DNA of 64,000 nucleotides from Paenibacillus sp. FSL H8-0332 (GTDB lineage: Bacteria; Bacillota; Bacilli; Paenibacillales; Paenibacillaceae): assembly GCF_037963835.1 (NCBI RefSeq), contig NZ_CP150145.1, positions 4,340,001-4,404,000 on the forward strand, given 5' to 3'. Positions 1-8,713 of the stretch are shown piece by piece. Under the pieces are notes generated by a model. The model was not told the DNA's origin and searched no databases. It saw only the letters and a program-made list of their open reading frames with translations. Each line of letters starts with the position of its first letter. Positions within the stretch are counted from its first letter, which is position 1. The position numbers and the translations under genes were made by a program.

Positions 1-1
1 C

Positions 2-451
2 AAGGTTAAAGCCTCAGAGGCCAGCTCGGCTTCCGGCAATGTGTTGCTTCGGCCTGCACGCCCGGAGGAGACGCCTCTGCTCATCGCCTTCGACTGCGAC
101 GGGTTCCAGATGACTGAGGAGGACGCTGCTGAAATGTATGCGCAGCAGGAACAGGAAGCCTCCCAGGAGCATATCATCATCGAGCTTAGCGGCCAGCCCG
201 CCGGGAAAATGCGCCTGTGGTCCGAGGACAACGAAACCTGGATCTACGGATTCACGGTGGATAAGAAGCTGCGCGGTCTCGGCATCGGCCGGAGTGCCCT
301 GCAGCAGACAATCGAGCGTGAGCAGCGGAATTATAACGGAGTGAATCTGGAGGTTGCGCTGGATAACCCGAATGCGCTGAAGCTCTATGAGAGCTGCGGA
401 TTCGTCGTTCAGAGCCAGCAGGATTATTACACCCATCCTTTGAACAGCTAA
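2..451 (+). CDS. GNAT-family N-acetyltransferase, 5' end outside window
   Basis: C-terminal part of a Gcn5-related acetyltransferase, which moves an acetyl group from acetyl-CoA to an unknown amine. The acetyl-CoA loop is visible as RGLGIG, followed by an NPNALKLYESCGF segment typical of the GNAT C-terminal strand. The frame is open from base 2 without an ATG. A GTG at 41 would give 136 residues, but the residues before it (a Ser/Ala-rich stretch) look like a linker, so I infer that the gene starts upstream and that this may be the second domain of a two-domain GNAT. It ends at TAA 449-451, just before a bidirectional terminator. Confidence 0.75.
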   Translation, partial: KVKASEASSASGNVLLRPARPEETPLLIAFDCDGFQMTEEDAAEMYAQQEQEASQEHIIIELSGQPAGKMRLWSEDNETWIYGFTVDKKLRGLGIGRSALQQTIEREQRNYNGVNLEVALDNPNALKLYESCGFVVQSQQDYYTHPLNS

Positions 452-493
452 CCTGCCAACGAGTATTTCAAGAAACATACATTTCCTACAATT

Positions 494-540
494 AAAAAGC
501 ATCCCTTCACAGTCAAATGACCCTGAAGGAGATGCTTTTC
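494..540. terminator. Bidirectional rho-independent terminator
   Basis: The arms AAAAGCATC/CCTTCA and TGAAGG/AGATGCTTTT pair with a single bulged base, and A and T runs flank the stem on both sides. It sits between the 3' ends of the GNAT gene (plus) and the unknown gene at 568-1347 (minus), so it can stop transcription from both directions. Confidence 0.8.
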
Positions 541-567
541 TTGTCTTCTCAAAGCCATCGTCTGCTT

Positions 568-1347
568 CTACATCAGCCCGTAGCCCCGCACCTGAGCTTC
601 ATCCCGGTCGCTGCGGCGGTTGCTGCATTTCACGCAGCCCTCCGCCTGTTCTTCCCGTTCCAGGAAGACAGACAGCAGGCGTACATAATCCAGCGATTCC
701 TGCAGCGGCATGTCTGCTCCGTCATACAGCTGCCTGCGGCCATCCAGCAGCGAGTAGATGGCGATCGTCTCCGCCGGCTTCCCGTAAGCCTTATGGCAGA
801 ACACATTCGCCATATGCAGAAATCCGGTCATCACCTGCTGGTCAGCGTGTACCATGAATTTCTGGATATTCAGACTGCGCCCCGCCAGCTCCGAATTCCA
901 GGCCAGCTGAAAAATCACCGCCAGCTCAATCTCAAGCTCCCGTACAGAAACATGCCACTGTTCAAACCGCATCACCGGAATCTCTCCGGTGTGACTGCCC
1001 GCGACAATCCGCATCAGCTCATCGGCCACTGCCTGCTTGACGTCCCAGTAATGCATCAGGGAAGGAAAAGCGTTGCCCTTCAGCGGCCAGCGGCGCTCCA
1101 GCAGAAACTGGACAGGCGTCTCCCGGCGTACCTCGGGCCGCAGACTGTAGAAGTCATTAAGCGTATGTCCGACTGCATATTGAACCTGCTGTCTCCAGCG
1201 GGGAAGCCCCGTAGCGGGAGCTCCGCTGCCGGTCACCTCCGCTCCGCCCAGCATAATATGCTCCATGCGGTAATCATTCAGACGTCTGTACCGGACAGCT
1301 TCAGCATCCGGCTTCGTTCCTGTGAAGTCTCCTGCCGCCGCGCCCAT
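568..1347 (-). CDS. Unknown protein, partner of iron-regulated flavodoxin
   Basis: I do not recognise this protein (259 residues from the ATG at 1347). It is soluble, mostly helical in appearance and rich in Trp, His and Arg, with a CVKC pair close to the C-terminus and no signal peptide or membrane segment. The reading frame continues upstream to 1401 inside flavodoxin, but the ATG at 1347 lies directly after the flavodoxin stop (1350-1352) and is the more sensible start. It is therefore the second gene of a two-gene unit behind a Fur box and is probably made under iron limitation. The CxxC pair could bind metal or be redox active, but that is inference. A function next to flavodoxin, such as an iron-sparing redox partner, is possible but unproven. 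Confidence 0.7.
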   Translation of the reverse strand: MGAAAGDFTGTKPDAEAVRYRRLNDYRMEHIMLGGAEVTGSGAPATGLPRWRQQVQYAVGHTLNDFYSLRPEVRRETPVQFLLERRWPLKGNAFPSLMHYWDVKQAVADELMRIVAGSHTGEIPVMRFEQWHVSVRELEIELAVIFQLAWNSELAGRSLNIQKFMVHADQQVMTGFLHMANVFCHKAYGKPAETIAIYSLLDGRRQLYDGADMPLQESLDYVRLLSVFLEREEQAEGCVKCSNRRSDRDEAQVRGYGLM

Positions 1348-1349
1348 CC

Positions 1350-1802
1350 TTAAGAGACCGCCGCGCAGATCTCGATGAACTGGCGTCCATAAGTGCGGCA
1401 AGCTTCTTTCTCCGCTGCATTCGGACCGTATTCAATCTTCAGGCTGGGCTGCACAATCTCGGCCCCGCGCTCCTTCAGTTTCTCTTCAATCTGATCCACG
1501 GCCCCGCAGTAGATCTCATATCCGGTGTCTCCGCTTCCGAAGGCCGCCGCCTTACAGGAGCTTAGATCCAGCTGATCCAGCTCTTCATAGAAATCCAGGA
1601 ATTCATCCGGCAGCTCGCCGTCTCCCCAGGTGTACGCACCCAGCAGTACAGCCTCATAAGCTTTTATCTCATCCGCATTGCAGTCCATGACCGATTTCAA
1701 AACGGCCTCTCCGCCTGCCGCGCGTATTCCTTCCACGATCAGTTCAGCGATTTCCTCCGTATTGCCCGTCAAGCTGGCATATGCCACTAGCACTTTAGCC
1801 AT
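1350..1802 (-). CDS. Flavodoxin (iron-limitation type)
   Basis: Short-chain flavodoxin of 150 residues, an FMN electron carrier that replaces ferredoxin when iron is scarce. The phosphate loop SLTGNTEE lies near residues 10-17. The GAYTWGDGELPDEF and GSGDTGYEIYCGA segments are the usual FMN-contacting loops. The start is the ATG at 1802, preceded by GGGAGGA at normal spacing; an ATG further upstream at 1865 has no ribosome site. A near-perfect Fur box lies about 100 bp upstream, and an unknown gene follows with no gap. Length and motifs match YkuN/YkuP-type flavodoxins. The exact redox partner cannot be told from sequence. Confidence 0.93.
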   Translation of the reverse strand: MAKVLVAYASLTGNTEEIAELIVEGIRAAGGEAVLKSVMDCNADEIKAYEAVLLGAYTWGDGELPDEFLDFYEELDQLDLSSCKAAAFGSGDTGYEIYCGAVDQIEEKLKERGAEIVQPSLKIEYGPNAAEKEACRTYGRQFIEICAAVS

Positions 1803-1898
1803 GACTTTTATCCTCCCAGGGTCCAAATGAAATGTATTCTCTATATCCGGCCTGCAGCCGGCCATGCCTTGCTGTGCTGTATTACCCTCATTCTATTT

Positions 1899-1917
1899 GA
1901 TAATGATTATCATTGTC
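1899..1917 (-). promoter_or_regulatory. Fur box upstream of flavodoxin
   Basis: GATAATGATTATCATTGTC matches the classical 19-base Fur operator (GATAATGATAATCATTATC) at 17 positions and keeps the dyad. It lies about 97 bp before the flavodoxin ATG on the same strand. Fur with Fe(II) would repress the flavodoxin and its downstream partner in iron-rich cells. Confidence 0.88.
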
Positions 1918-1924
1918 AATATAT

Positions 1925-1974
1925 AAAAAAACAGCGCCACTCCAGGACATGACTTCTGCCCGGAGCTGACGCTG
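1925..1974 (-). terminator. Terminator of VOC gene
   Basis: The imperfect stem CAGCGcCACTCC / GGAGcTGaCGCTG on the plus strand is followed, in the minus direction, by a run of seven T. It lies 40 bp after the stop of the VOC gene and separates it from the Fur-controlled unit. Confidence 0.7.
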
Positions 1975-2013
1975 CTCGCTAATGTTATTGTTGATGCGAA
2001 ATGTGAGGAATAA

Positions 2014-2379
2014 TCAATATCCGCCTTCCAGCAAGGTAATTGCGTTGCCGTCGGGATCACGGAAATTCATCTCTTTACCGCCGTACTCCATGGTTGCCGG
2101 AGGCTGGCAATCCAGTCCTTTCGCCTTCAGCTGCTCGTACGTTTCGTCCAGACTGCCGCAGGAGAATACCAGATTAACGGTTCCTGTCGTAAGGTTCTCC
2201 CACTTGTCTGCATTCCATATAATGATGCCGGGCTGACTGGCGTCTATGGCAATTTTGGCCCCGCCTGCTTCTCCATAGCCCTCGAATGGAACCGGGATGC
2301 CCAGTACCTCCGAATAGAACGCTACCAGAGCTGCCGGGTCTTTACTATACAGATTGATGCCGTCAAAAGCTGTAATCAT
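2014..2379 (-). CDS. VOC-family (glyoxalase/bleomycin-resistance fold) protein
   Basis: A 121-residue single-domain VOC protein with the paired beta-alpha-beta-beta-beta modules of the family. It opens with FDGINLYSKDPAALVAFYSEVLGIP and ends with NFRDPDGNAITLLEGG; the latter is the usual metal-side strand, with the Glu near the C-terminus. Members act as lyases, dioxygenases or antibiotic-binding proteins, and the substrate cannot be assigned. GGGAAGGA precedes the ATG at 2379. It follows the AraC regulator by about 100 bp on the same strand, so the regulator may control it or be co-transcribed with it. Confidence 0.85.
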   Translation of the reverse strand: MITAFDGINLYSKDPAALVAFYSEVLGIPVPFEGYGEAGGAKIAIDASQPGIIIWNADKWENLTTGTVNLVFSCGSLDETYEQLKAKGLDCQPPATMEYGGKEMNFRDPDGNAITLLEGGY

Positions 2380-2483
2380 AATTGTATCCTTCCCTTCATT
2401 GCTTGTGATGTGATCGGGCTGGTCTCAGCCCTCTATCCTCATTGTACTTCTGCCTGAATAGCTTGTATTGCAAAAAAACGACA

Positions 2484-3302
2484 TCAGCGCCGGGCATGAC
2501 TCAGCGCATCCAGCGGGGTTCTGCCTGCAAATTTCTTGAAATTGTTGATCAAATGCGACTGGTGACTGTACCCGTAGGTAAAGACTATATCTTGCATTAC
2601 ACCCTTGGTCTGAGGAGCACGGTACAGGTCCCGCCAGACATTCTGGAAGCGGATCAGATCGGCCACCTTTTTGGGCGGAAGGCCGATATGCTGCCGGAAC
2701 AGCCGTTCAAGCTGGCGGCTGCTTAGGCCGGAGCTGCTCTCCAGCGCCCCTGCCGTCATGCTGCCTCTCGATGTAAGCAGCCTGTGGACAGCGTTCATCA
2801 TCCCGTCACTGCTGCGGTTTCCCCGTTCCAATCTCCGCAGAAGGAACGCTTCAGCAGCAGCGATGCGCTCAGTCATTGTACGGATATGCTGGAGCCTGTC
2901 CCCCAGCTCCTTACGGAAGGTCTGGAAATAATACTCCACCGGCACATGAACATTCAGCACCTCCGTCAGCGGCTCGTCTGCGAACAGATGAACGGCCCAG
3001 AAGTGAAACCGGATGGCGAACCGCTGTATGGACACAGGCTGAGCTGCTTGTCCTGTCTCGAACGGTGTGTCGTTAATTCCGCAAAAAACCCCGCCGGACT
3101 CCCCTGTCCGCTCATCCCATTCCCATATGATGTCCATGCAGCTGTCAGGTATGATTGTCTCCGTCAACTGCGGCTTCATGGGCAGTGCTCCTGATCCCCA
3201 GAAGCAGCGGATATACGGCTGAAGCAGCCTGCCCGGCAGATACTCGCCGCCCCCGGCCGGATTGGCCGTAATCGGATGATACAGCGCCGAAAGATTATAC
3301 AT
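2484..3302 (-). CDS. AraC-family transcriptional regulator
   Basis: DNA-binding regulator of 272 residues. The N-terminal 150 residues resemble the DUF6597-type sensor half (LLQPYIRCFWGSG, then IPDSCMDIIWEW). The last 110 residues form the double helix-turn-helix of AraC proteins (SSGLSSRQLERLFRQHIG, then FTYGYSHQSHLINNFKKF). A frame-consistent ATG lies upstream at 3323, but GGAAGGAGG falls inside that extension and is spaced correctly for the ATG at 3302, so I use 3302. It is divergent from the methyltransferase gene. Its inducer is unknown; the neighbouring VOC gene is a plausible target. Confidence 0.85.
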   Translation of the reverse strand: MYNLSALYHPITANPAGGGEYLPGRLLQPYIRCFWGSGALPMKPQLTETIIPDSCMDIIWEWDERTGESGGVFCGINDTPFETGQAAQPVSIQRFAIRFHFWAVHLFADEPLTEVLNVHVPVEYYFQTFRKELGDRLQHIRTMTERIAAAEAFLLRRLERGNRSSDGMMNAVHRLLTSRGSMTAGALESSSGLSSRQLERLFRQHIGLPPKKVADLIRFQNVWRDLYRAPQTKGVMQDIVFTYGYSHQSHLINNFKKFAGRTPLDALSHARR

Positions 3303-3483
3303 CTGAGTGCAGCCTCCTTCCATTGCTGTAACCTTGTATTCAGATCATACACAATCCCTGTACGAAGCGCCAGAACGCCTCCTTTTCCGAGTGAAATGAT
3401 CTGCCCTGCGTTTCCTGGTAATATTATACGCCTGCCGCTTGTTGGCTACACTGGAAATAGTCGCAAGCCTGCAACCATTTTGT

Positions 3484-3513
3484 TTGTAGATGCGTGCTTA
3501 AATGTTGTACAAT
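3484..3513 (+). promoter_or_regulatory. Probable sigma-A promoter for methyltransferase operon
   Basis: A -35-like TTGTAG (3484-3489) is followed by an 18-base spacer and TACAAT (3508-3513). It lies 35 bp before the ATG at 3549. The -10 is good and the -35 is weak. Confidence 0.45.
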
Positions 3514-3548
3514 AAAGGCTAAATGACTTTTTGAAGGATGGATTAATA

Positions 3549-4412
3549 ATGTATATAGCCAGTGATTGGAAAGACTATGAAGTGATCGATACCGGGGGCG
3601 GGGAGAAGCTCGAACGCTGGGGCGATATTATCCTGCGCCGGCCGGACCCGCAGATCATCTGGCCGCTGGCCAGCGAGAGCGCCAAGTGGCGGGATGTGCA
3701 CGGACATTATCACCGCAGCTCAGCCGGAGGCGGGCAGTGGGAGATGAAGAAGACGATACCGGAGGACTGGAAAATCAGCTACGGCAAGCTGAAGTTTCAC
3801 CTCCGCCCGACGAACTTCAAGCATACCGGCCTGTTCCCGGAGCAGGCGGCCAACTGGCGCTGGATGATGGACAAGATCGCTGCGGCTAACCGGCCGATCT
3901 CCGTCCTCAACCTGTTCGCCTATACCGGCGGAGCCACTGTTGCGGCAGCAAGTGCCGGAGCATCCGTCGTGCATGTCGATGCGGCCAAAGGAATGGTGCA
4001 ATGGGCCAAGGAGAATGTAGCCCTGTCCGGTCTTGCCGACAAGCCGCTCCGCTTCATTACCGATGATGTATTCAAGTTCGTCCAGCGCGAACAGCGCCGC
4101 GGCAGCAAATATGATGCAATTATTATGGACCCGCCGTCCTACGGAAGAGGGCCGGGCGGTGAAATGTGGAAGCTGGAAGCCAGTCTCTATCCGTTCCTGG
4201 AGAGCTGCATGGAGATTATGAGCGACCGTCCGCTATTCATGCTGATTAACTCCTACACGACCGGCATCTCGCCAACCGTACTGCGCAACATGCTGTCGAT
4301 GACCATGGGTAAGCGCTATGGCGGCAAGCTGAATTCCGGTGAGATCGGCTTGCCGATTACAGCCTCCGGCATGAATCTGCCTTGCGGGATTCTGGGCCGC
4401 TGGGAGGCGTAA
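3549..4412 (+). CDS. Class I SAM-dependent methyltransferase, RlmI-like
   Basis: SAM-dependent methyltransferase of 287 residues. The Rossmann SAM site is LNLFAYTGG (about residues 120-128), with an acidic strand end VHVD. The catalytic motif DPPSYGRG (about 194-201) is the form seen in 23S rRNA cytosine methyltransferases of the RlmI/RlmK group. It has no PUA domain, so it is shorter than E. coli RlmI. The ATG at 3549 has AAGGATGG upstream; an in-frame TTG at 3531 is less likely. It is followed after 3 bases by a pseudouridine synthase, which supports an RNA-modification operon. The target nucleotide is unknown. Confidence 0.85.
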   Translation: MYIASDWKDYEVIDTGGGEKLERWGDIILRRPDPQIIWPLASESAKWRDVHGHYHRSSAGGGQWEMKKTIPEDWKISYGKLKFHLRPTNFKHTGLFPEQAANWRWMMDKIAAANRPISVLNLFAYTGGATVAAASAGASVVHVDAAKGMVQWAKENVALSGLADKPLRFITDDVFKFVQREQRRGSKYDAIIMDPPSYGRGPGGEMWKLEASLYPFLESCMEIMSDRPLFMLINSYTTGISPTVLRNMLSMTMGKRYGGKLNSGEIGLPITASGMNLPCGILGRWEA

Positions 4413-4415
4413 GCC

Positions 4416-5162
4416 ATGACCGGAACGAATAACGCAGCAGCAGGAGAATCCGGCAGCAGCCCCTCGCGGTTCGAAATTTTATATGAGGACAACCATCTGC
4501 TCGGCGTTGTGAAGCCCGTGAATATTCCCGTTCAGGAGGATGCTACAGGCGACCCGGATCTGCTGACCCTGCTGAAGGAAGATGTGAAGGAACGCTACGC
4601 GAAGCCGGGTAACGTCTTCGTGGGCCTGGTTCACCGGTTGGACCGGCCTGTAGGCGGTGCAATGATTTTTGCCAAGACCTCGAAGGCGGCCTCCCGGCTA
4701 TCCGAGAGTGTCCGTACCCACGCCTTCCAGAAGGTGTATCTGACGGTGGTGCATGGTCAGCCTCCTGGCGCAGAGGCCAGGCTTGAGCATACGCTGCTGA
4801 AGGACGCGAAGAGCAATACCGTCCAGGTGGTCCGCCGGGGAACACCGGGCGGTAAGGAGGCTATTCTCGATTATACGGTCATCGGCAGCGCAGAGGGGTA
4901 TTCCTTGCTGAAGATTGACCTGCTGACCGGCCGCTCCCATCAGATCCGCGTACAGCTAAGCGCTATCGGCTGTCCGCTCTACGGAGATCAGAAGTACGGC
5001 GCGGCCGTGAACAGACCGGGACAGCAAATTGCATTATGGTCTGCACTCACCCGCTTCCCGCATCCGGTGACCAAAGAGGAAGTGGAGCTGCTCTCCCTGC
5101 CTCCCCGGTCCTATCCCTGGAATCTATGGACTCCACAAATTCAAAAGCAGGCTATCCTTTAA
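4416..5162 (+). CDS. RluA-family pseudouridine synthase
   Basis: Converts uridine to pseudouridine in rRNA or tRNA. The family signature HRLDRPVGG places the catalytic Asp at residue 76, and RSHQIRVQLSAIGCPLYGD is the conserved C-terminal motif. At 248 residues with no N-terminal S4 domain it belongs with the shorter RluA/RluC-like enzymes. It is translationally close to the methyltransferase (3-base gap), and the stop codon lies inside the terminator stem. The substrate site cannot be told from sequence alone. Confidence 0.9.
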   Translation: MTGTNNAAAGESGSSPSRFEILYEDNHLLGVVKPVNIPVQEDATGDPDLLTLLKEDVKERYAKPGNVFVGLVHRLDRPVGGAMIFAKTSKAASRLSESVRTHAFQKVYLTVVHGQPPGAEARLEHTLLKDAKSNTVQVVRRGTPGGKEAILDYTVIGSAEGYSLLKIDLLTGRSHQIRVQLSAIGCPLYGDQKYGAAVNRPGQQIALWSALTRFPHPVTKEEVELLSLPPRSYPWNLWTPQIQKQAIL

Positions 5163-5181
5163 CGGACAGCCTGCTTTTTTT
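5143..5181 (+). terminator. Terminator overlapping the RluA-family stop codon
   Basis: AAAAGCAGGCT-ATCC pairs with GGA-CAGCCTGCTTTTTT across a short loop that contains the TAA stop. The T-run follows on the plus strand. It also faces the MarR gene, which converges on it. Confidence 0.85.
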
Positions 5182-5254
5182 GAAATATAATAATTCACAA
5201 GTTCACTCGATATCTTATTCTTCTATTTCCCGCTGAAGCGATTAGTGTTGTTGC

Positions 5255-5698
5255 TTATACGGACTGTACAGAAGCGGCGCTCTCCACCGCCGGGGTAACA
5301 GCCATCTTCCCCATGAGATAGAGCAGCAGCTGCTGGTTATGGGAGGAAATCGGGTCCAGGGCTTCGGCAAAAAAGTCACTGCGGACCTTCAGTCCGCGCA
5401 GCGTCTCCTGCTGGCCTGTCTCGGTGATGCTCACCCAGACAATTCTGCGGTCCGAGACATCGCGTTCACGGATAATCAGATTATGCTTCTCCATCCGGTC
5501 AAGCAGCATCGTCACAGCCGCCGGGCTGGTCGCCAGATGAGGAGCCAAATCAGAAGGCTTCATCGCGTCACGCTCCTGCAGCAATTCCAGTACGGTAAGC
5601 TGGGCATCAGTCAATGTAGGGGCAAGCTTGCTGTCCATATGTAACTTATAGTCTTTTAATATCTTATGCCAGATTTTACTGAATTCAGTGGAGTGCAC
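5255..5698 (-). CDS. MarR-family transcriptional regulator
   Basis: Winged-helix repressor of 147 residues. The recognition region reads LTDAQLTVLELLQERDAMKPSDLAPHLATS, followed by AAVTMLLDRMEKHNLIIRERDVSDRR; the DxRR wing is diagnostic of MarR. The frame is open to 5773, but AAGGAAGG stands 7 bases before a GTG at 5698, so I take that GTG as the start. It is convergent with the RluA gene and followed by parC on the same strand behind a terminator. No adjacent transporter or enzyme suggests a ligand, and its targets are probably elsewhere or itself. Confidence 0.85.
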   Translation of the reverse strand: MHSTEFSKIWHKILKDYKLHMDSKLAPTLTDAQLTVLELLQERDAMKPSDLAPHLATSPAAVTMLLDRMEKHNLIIRERDVSDRRIVWVSITETGQQETLRGLKVRSDFFAEALDPISSHNQQLLLYLMGKMAVTPAVESAASVQSV

Positions 5699-5812
5699 AC
5701 TTATTCCTTCCTTTCCTGCGTATCTCAAACTGGTATATTTACTTTTTCGCCAGAAAACTTCCATTTCCTTCAAGGGTTAAAAAATAAAATCTTAACTGCA
5801 ACTGTTCGCCCT

Positions 5813-5856
5813 AAATTAAAAGCGCGGGCAGCCAGTTACTCCTGAGCTGCCCGCGC
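5813..5856 (-). terminator. Terminator of parC
   Basis: GCGCGGGCAGC and GCTGCCCGCGC form an 11-bp perfect GC-rich stem. In the minus direction it is followed by TTTTAATTT. It lies 30 bp after the parC stop. Confidence 0.85.
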
Positions 5857-5887
5857 CGTTCTGAGCGGTCTATATTCTTACTTGATA

Positions 5888-8329
5888 TTACTTTACAGCC
5901 TGAAAAAGAATGGAAATCTCGTCCTTCTTCTCGACGGCAACCAGTTGCTTGCCTGTAGAACGGCGCTCAGCAATCGGTGCTGATTCAGAGGAGAACGAAT
6001 GCACAGCCCCGCTCTGGGTGATGACGGTCAGCTCCAGCGGCTGCTTGCAGTAGAATGCACCGACCAGCCTGCTGCCGTTCGGACGGACACGCTTGCCCTC
6101 CTTGAACTCGAACGTTGGCATCCCTTTGCCTCCACGGCTCTGGGAAGGATAATCCACCATCAGGGAACGCTTGGCATAGCCGATGTCCGAAATAGCCAGG
6201 ATCTCACCTTCATCCTCACTGACCCAGAAGCAGGAGACGACCTCATCTCCTTCACGGAGCTGTATCCCCCTAACTCCTGTGGCCACCCGGCCCATAGGAT
6301 TCACTTCATTCTCACGGAAACGGATGCTCATGCCCTCACGGGTAACGAGCACAATGTCCTTGTCGTTGCTGCTCAGGGCCACTGTAATGATCTCATCGCC
6401 TTCGGCCACCTTACAGGCGGCAACGGCTCCGGAACGGCTTGTAGAGTACTCCTTGAGCTCGGTACGCTTCACCTGGCCCTTACGGGTGATAAAGACTAGA
6501 CTCGCCTGCGGGTCCTCCAGATTACCGACCGGCAGCATACTGACGACACCGTCTCCCTTCGCCAGTCCGATCACGTTCACGATGGCCGTCCCCGGCTCTT
6601 TCCATTTGAACTCCGGAATCTGGTGAACCGGAAGCAGGAAGTATTGGCCCTTCCGGGTGAAGACTAGCAGGCTCTCCCGGGTATTTAAATCCAGCAGCTT
6701 GACGATATGATCGCCTTCCTTGACGCCTGAAGAGTGACGCTCCCCGCCCGAGCGGGTGAAGGACAACATGCCGGTCCGCTTGATATAGCCGTCAGCAGAG
6801 AGTGCAACCAGTACATCCTCCGCATTCACCAGCACCTCCATGTTGACCTTAAGCTCCTCCACCTCTCCTTGAATCAGGGAACGGCGGTCGATTCCGTATT
6901 TGTCACGGATCTCCAGCAGCTCCTTGCGGATGACGGTAATCAGCTTCTTGTCGCTGTCCAGAATCCCCTGCAGAACAGCAATCCGGGCCATCATCTCATC
7001 CAGCTCCTTCTGAAGGGAGTGAATCTCAAGATTGGTCAAGCGGTAGAGCTGCAAGGTAAGGATAGAATCAGCCTGTCGTTCGCTGAAGCCGAACATCCAT
7101 ACCAGATTATTCTGGGCATCCTGACGGTTCTTCGAGGCCTTGATGGCAGCGATCACTTCATCCAGAATGTTCAGCGCCTTGACCAGTCCCTCCAGGACAT
7201 GGGCACGGTCCTCCGCCCGTTCCAGATCGAACCGGGTACGGTTGCTGACCACTTCACGCTGATGAGCAATGTAGGCTTCAAGAATTGCTTTGAGTCCCAG
7301 CTGCTGCGGAGCCTTGTTGACGATGGCCACCATGTTGAAGTTGTAGGTGATTTGCAGGTCGGTTTTTTTGAGCAGGTAGGCTAAGACGCCCTGGGCATCC
7401 GCCTCCTTCTTCAGCTCCACCACAATGCGCAGGCCCTCACGGCCGCTCTCATCGCGGACCTCGGCGATCCCTTCGATCTTTTTCTCCAGACGGATGTTCT
7501 CCATGGCAGTCACGAGCCGCGACTTCACGATCTGAAAAGGCACCTCGGTAATCACGATCTGCTGCTTGCCGCCGCGCAGGTTCTCAATCTCCGTCTTGGA
7601 ACGCAGATAGATACGGCCTTTGCCGGTTCGGTAAGCATCCATAATGCCGTCTCCGCCCATAATGGTTCCGCCTGTCGGGAAATCCGGCCCCTTGATGAAG
7701 GTCATGATATCCTCCAGGGCAATATCCGGCTTCTGCATCACAGCGATACAGGCGTCAATCACTTCCCGCAGGTTATGCGGCGGAATCTCGGTGGCGAATC
7801 CGGCAGAAATTCCGCTTGTCCCGTTCACCAGCAGATTCGGATAACGGGAGGGAACGACCACCGGCTCCTTGGCCGTATTATCGAAGTTGTCCTTGAAAAG
7901 AACGGTGCGCTTCTCAATATCGCGCATCATCTCCAAGGCAATCGGAGAAAGGCGGGCTTCGGTATAACGCATAGCCGCTGCCGGATCATCATCCATGGAA
8001 CCCCAGTTGCCGTGTCCGTCCACCAGCACATGCCCCATCTTCCAAGGCTGTGCCATCCGCACCATCCCGTCGTAGATCGAGGAATCCCCGTGGGGATGGT
8101 AGTTACCCATGACATCACCGACGGTTTTGGCCGACTTGCGGTAGGGCTTATCCGGCGTATTGCCGGAATCGTACATGGCATACAGAATCCGGCGCTGCAC
8201 GGGCTTCAGCCCGTCGCGTACATCCGGAATCGCCCGGTCCTGAATGATATATTTGGAATACCGGCCAAACCGGTCACCCACGACCTCTTCCAGAAAAGCC
8301 GGCAAAAATTGCTCTGATAAACTGCTCAT
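5888..8329 (-). CDS. parC: DNA topoisomerase IV subunit A
   Basis: ParC/GrlA cuts and rejoins both DNA strands to decatenate daughter chromosomes, working with ParE. It has 813 residues. The catalytic Tyr122 is in AAMRYTEARLS. The quinolone-determining region reads HPHGDSSIYDGMV with Ser and Asp in the wild-type-like arrangement. GyrA-box-like blades follow in the C-terminal 300 residues. The partner parE lies just upstream, which distinguishes this from gyrA. Unlike in many firmicutes, parE and parC are separated by 384 bp that hold a parE terminator and a palindromic repeat copy, so parC probably has its own promoter. The RBS GAAGGTGAT precedes the ATG at 8329. Confidence 0.95.
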   Translation of the reverse strand: MSSLSEQFLPAFLEEVVGDRFGRYSKYIIQDRAIPDVRDGLKPVQRRILYAMYDSGNTPDKPYRKSAKTVGDVMGNYHPHGDSSIYDGMVRMAQPWKMGHVLVDGHGNWGSMDDDPAAAMRYTEARLSPIALEMMRDIEKRTVLFKDNFDNTAKEPVVVPSRYPNLLVNGTSGISAGFATEIPPHNLREVIDACIAVMQKPDIALEDIMTFIKGPDFPTGGTIMGGDGIMDAYRTGKGRIYLRSKTEIENLRGGKQQIVITEVPFQIVKSRLVTAMENIRLEKKIEGIAEVRDESGREGLRIVVELKKEADAQGVLAYLLKKTDLQITYNFNMVAIVNKAPQQLGLKAILEAYIAHQREVVSNRTRFDLERAEDRAHVLEGLVKALNILDEVIAAIKASKNRQDAQNNLVWMFGFSERQADSILTLQLYRLTNLEIHSLQKELDEMMARIAVLQGILDSDKKLITVIRKELLEIRDKYGIDRRSLIQGEVEELKVNMEVLVNAEDVLVALSADGYIKRTGMLSFTRSGGERHSSGVKEGDHIVKLLDLNTRESLLVFTRKGQYFLLPVHQIPEFKWKEPGTAIVNVIGLAKGDGVVSMLPVGNLEDPQASLVFITRKGQVKRTELKEYSTSRSGAVAACKVAEGDEIITVALSSNDKDIVLVTREGMSIRFRENEVNPMGRVATGVRGIQLREGDEVVSCFWVSEDEGEILAISDIGYAKRSLMVDYPSQSRGGKGMPTFEFKEGKRVRPNGSRLVGAFYCKQPLELTVITQSGAVHSFSSESAPIAERRSTGKQLVAVEKKDEISILFQAVK

Positions 8330-8440
8330 TCTCTAATCACCTTCTGTTCCTCATTCTGTCCACGTTTTTAAAGATTGATGATCTGGCCGCTGCGCGCCTG
8401 AGATTCTCAATTCATTAGAACAAAATCGTAAATCGGATAG

Positions 8441-8593
8441 AAGGGATGACCGTAACTGCGGTGAGTTTTGGACTTTCGGCCGCTGTTGTCCCCAGATTTC
8501 TTGATTTAAAACCGCTGATCGCGGTAGAAATCCGGAGACAAAGGCGGTCGCTACCGCTCCTGCAGTTCCAAAATCCCCTCCGTTACTTCCCCT
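8441..8593 (+). repeat. Dispersed palindromic element, copy A
   Basis: About 153 bp that folds back on itself almost end to end. Outer arms: GTAAC-TGCGG then GAGTTTTGG on the left, and the reverse complement of GTAAC-GGAGG-GGATTTTGG on the right. The inner stem reads AGATTTC..., with GCGGTAGAAATC opposite. Only here the inner arms read TGTCCCC / GGAGACA instead of the AGGTTTG / CAAACCT of other copies, and they still pair. It fills most of the 384-bp gap between parE and parC (8330-8713), which otherwise holds only the parE terminator and presumably the parC promoter. Confidence 0.8.
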
Positions 8594-8663
8594 TCTATAA
8601 TTTTTCACAATTTCAGTTCCAAACCCATTGAGAAAACATTCGCTATCGCTTAAACCGATCATC

Positions 8664-8699
8664 AAAAAATTAAAAACCGCGGAAGTAATCGTCACTTCC
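8664..8699 (-). terminator. Terminator of parE
   Basis: In the minus direction, GGAAGT-gacgatt-ACTTCC is followed by GCGG and then TTTTTAATTTTTT. It starts 15 bp after the parE stop. Confidence 0.75.
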
Positions 8700-8713
8700 C
8701 ATTACTCTTACTC

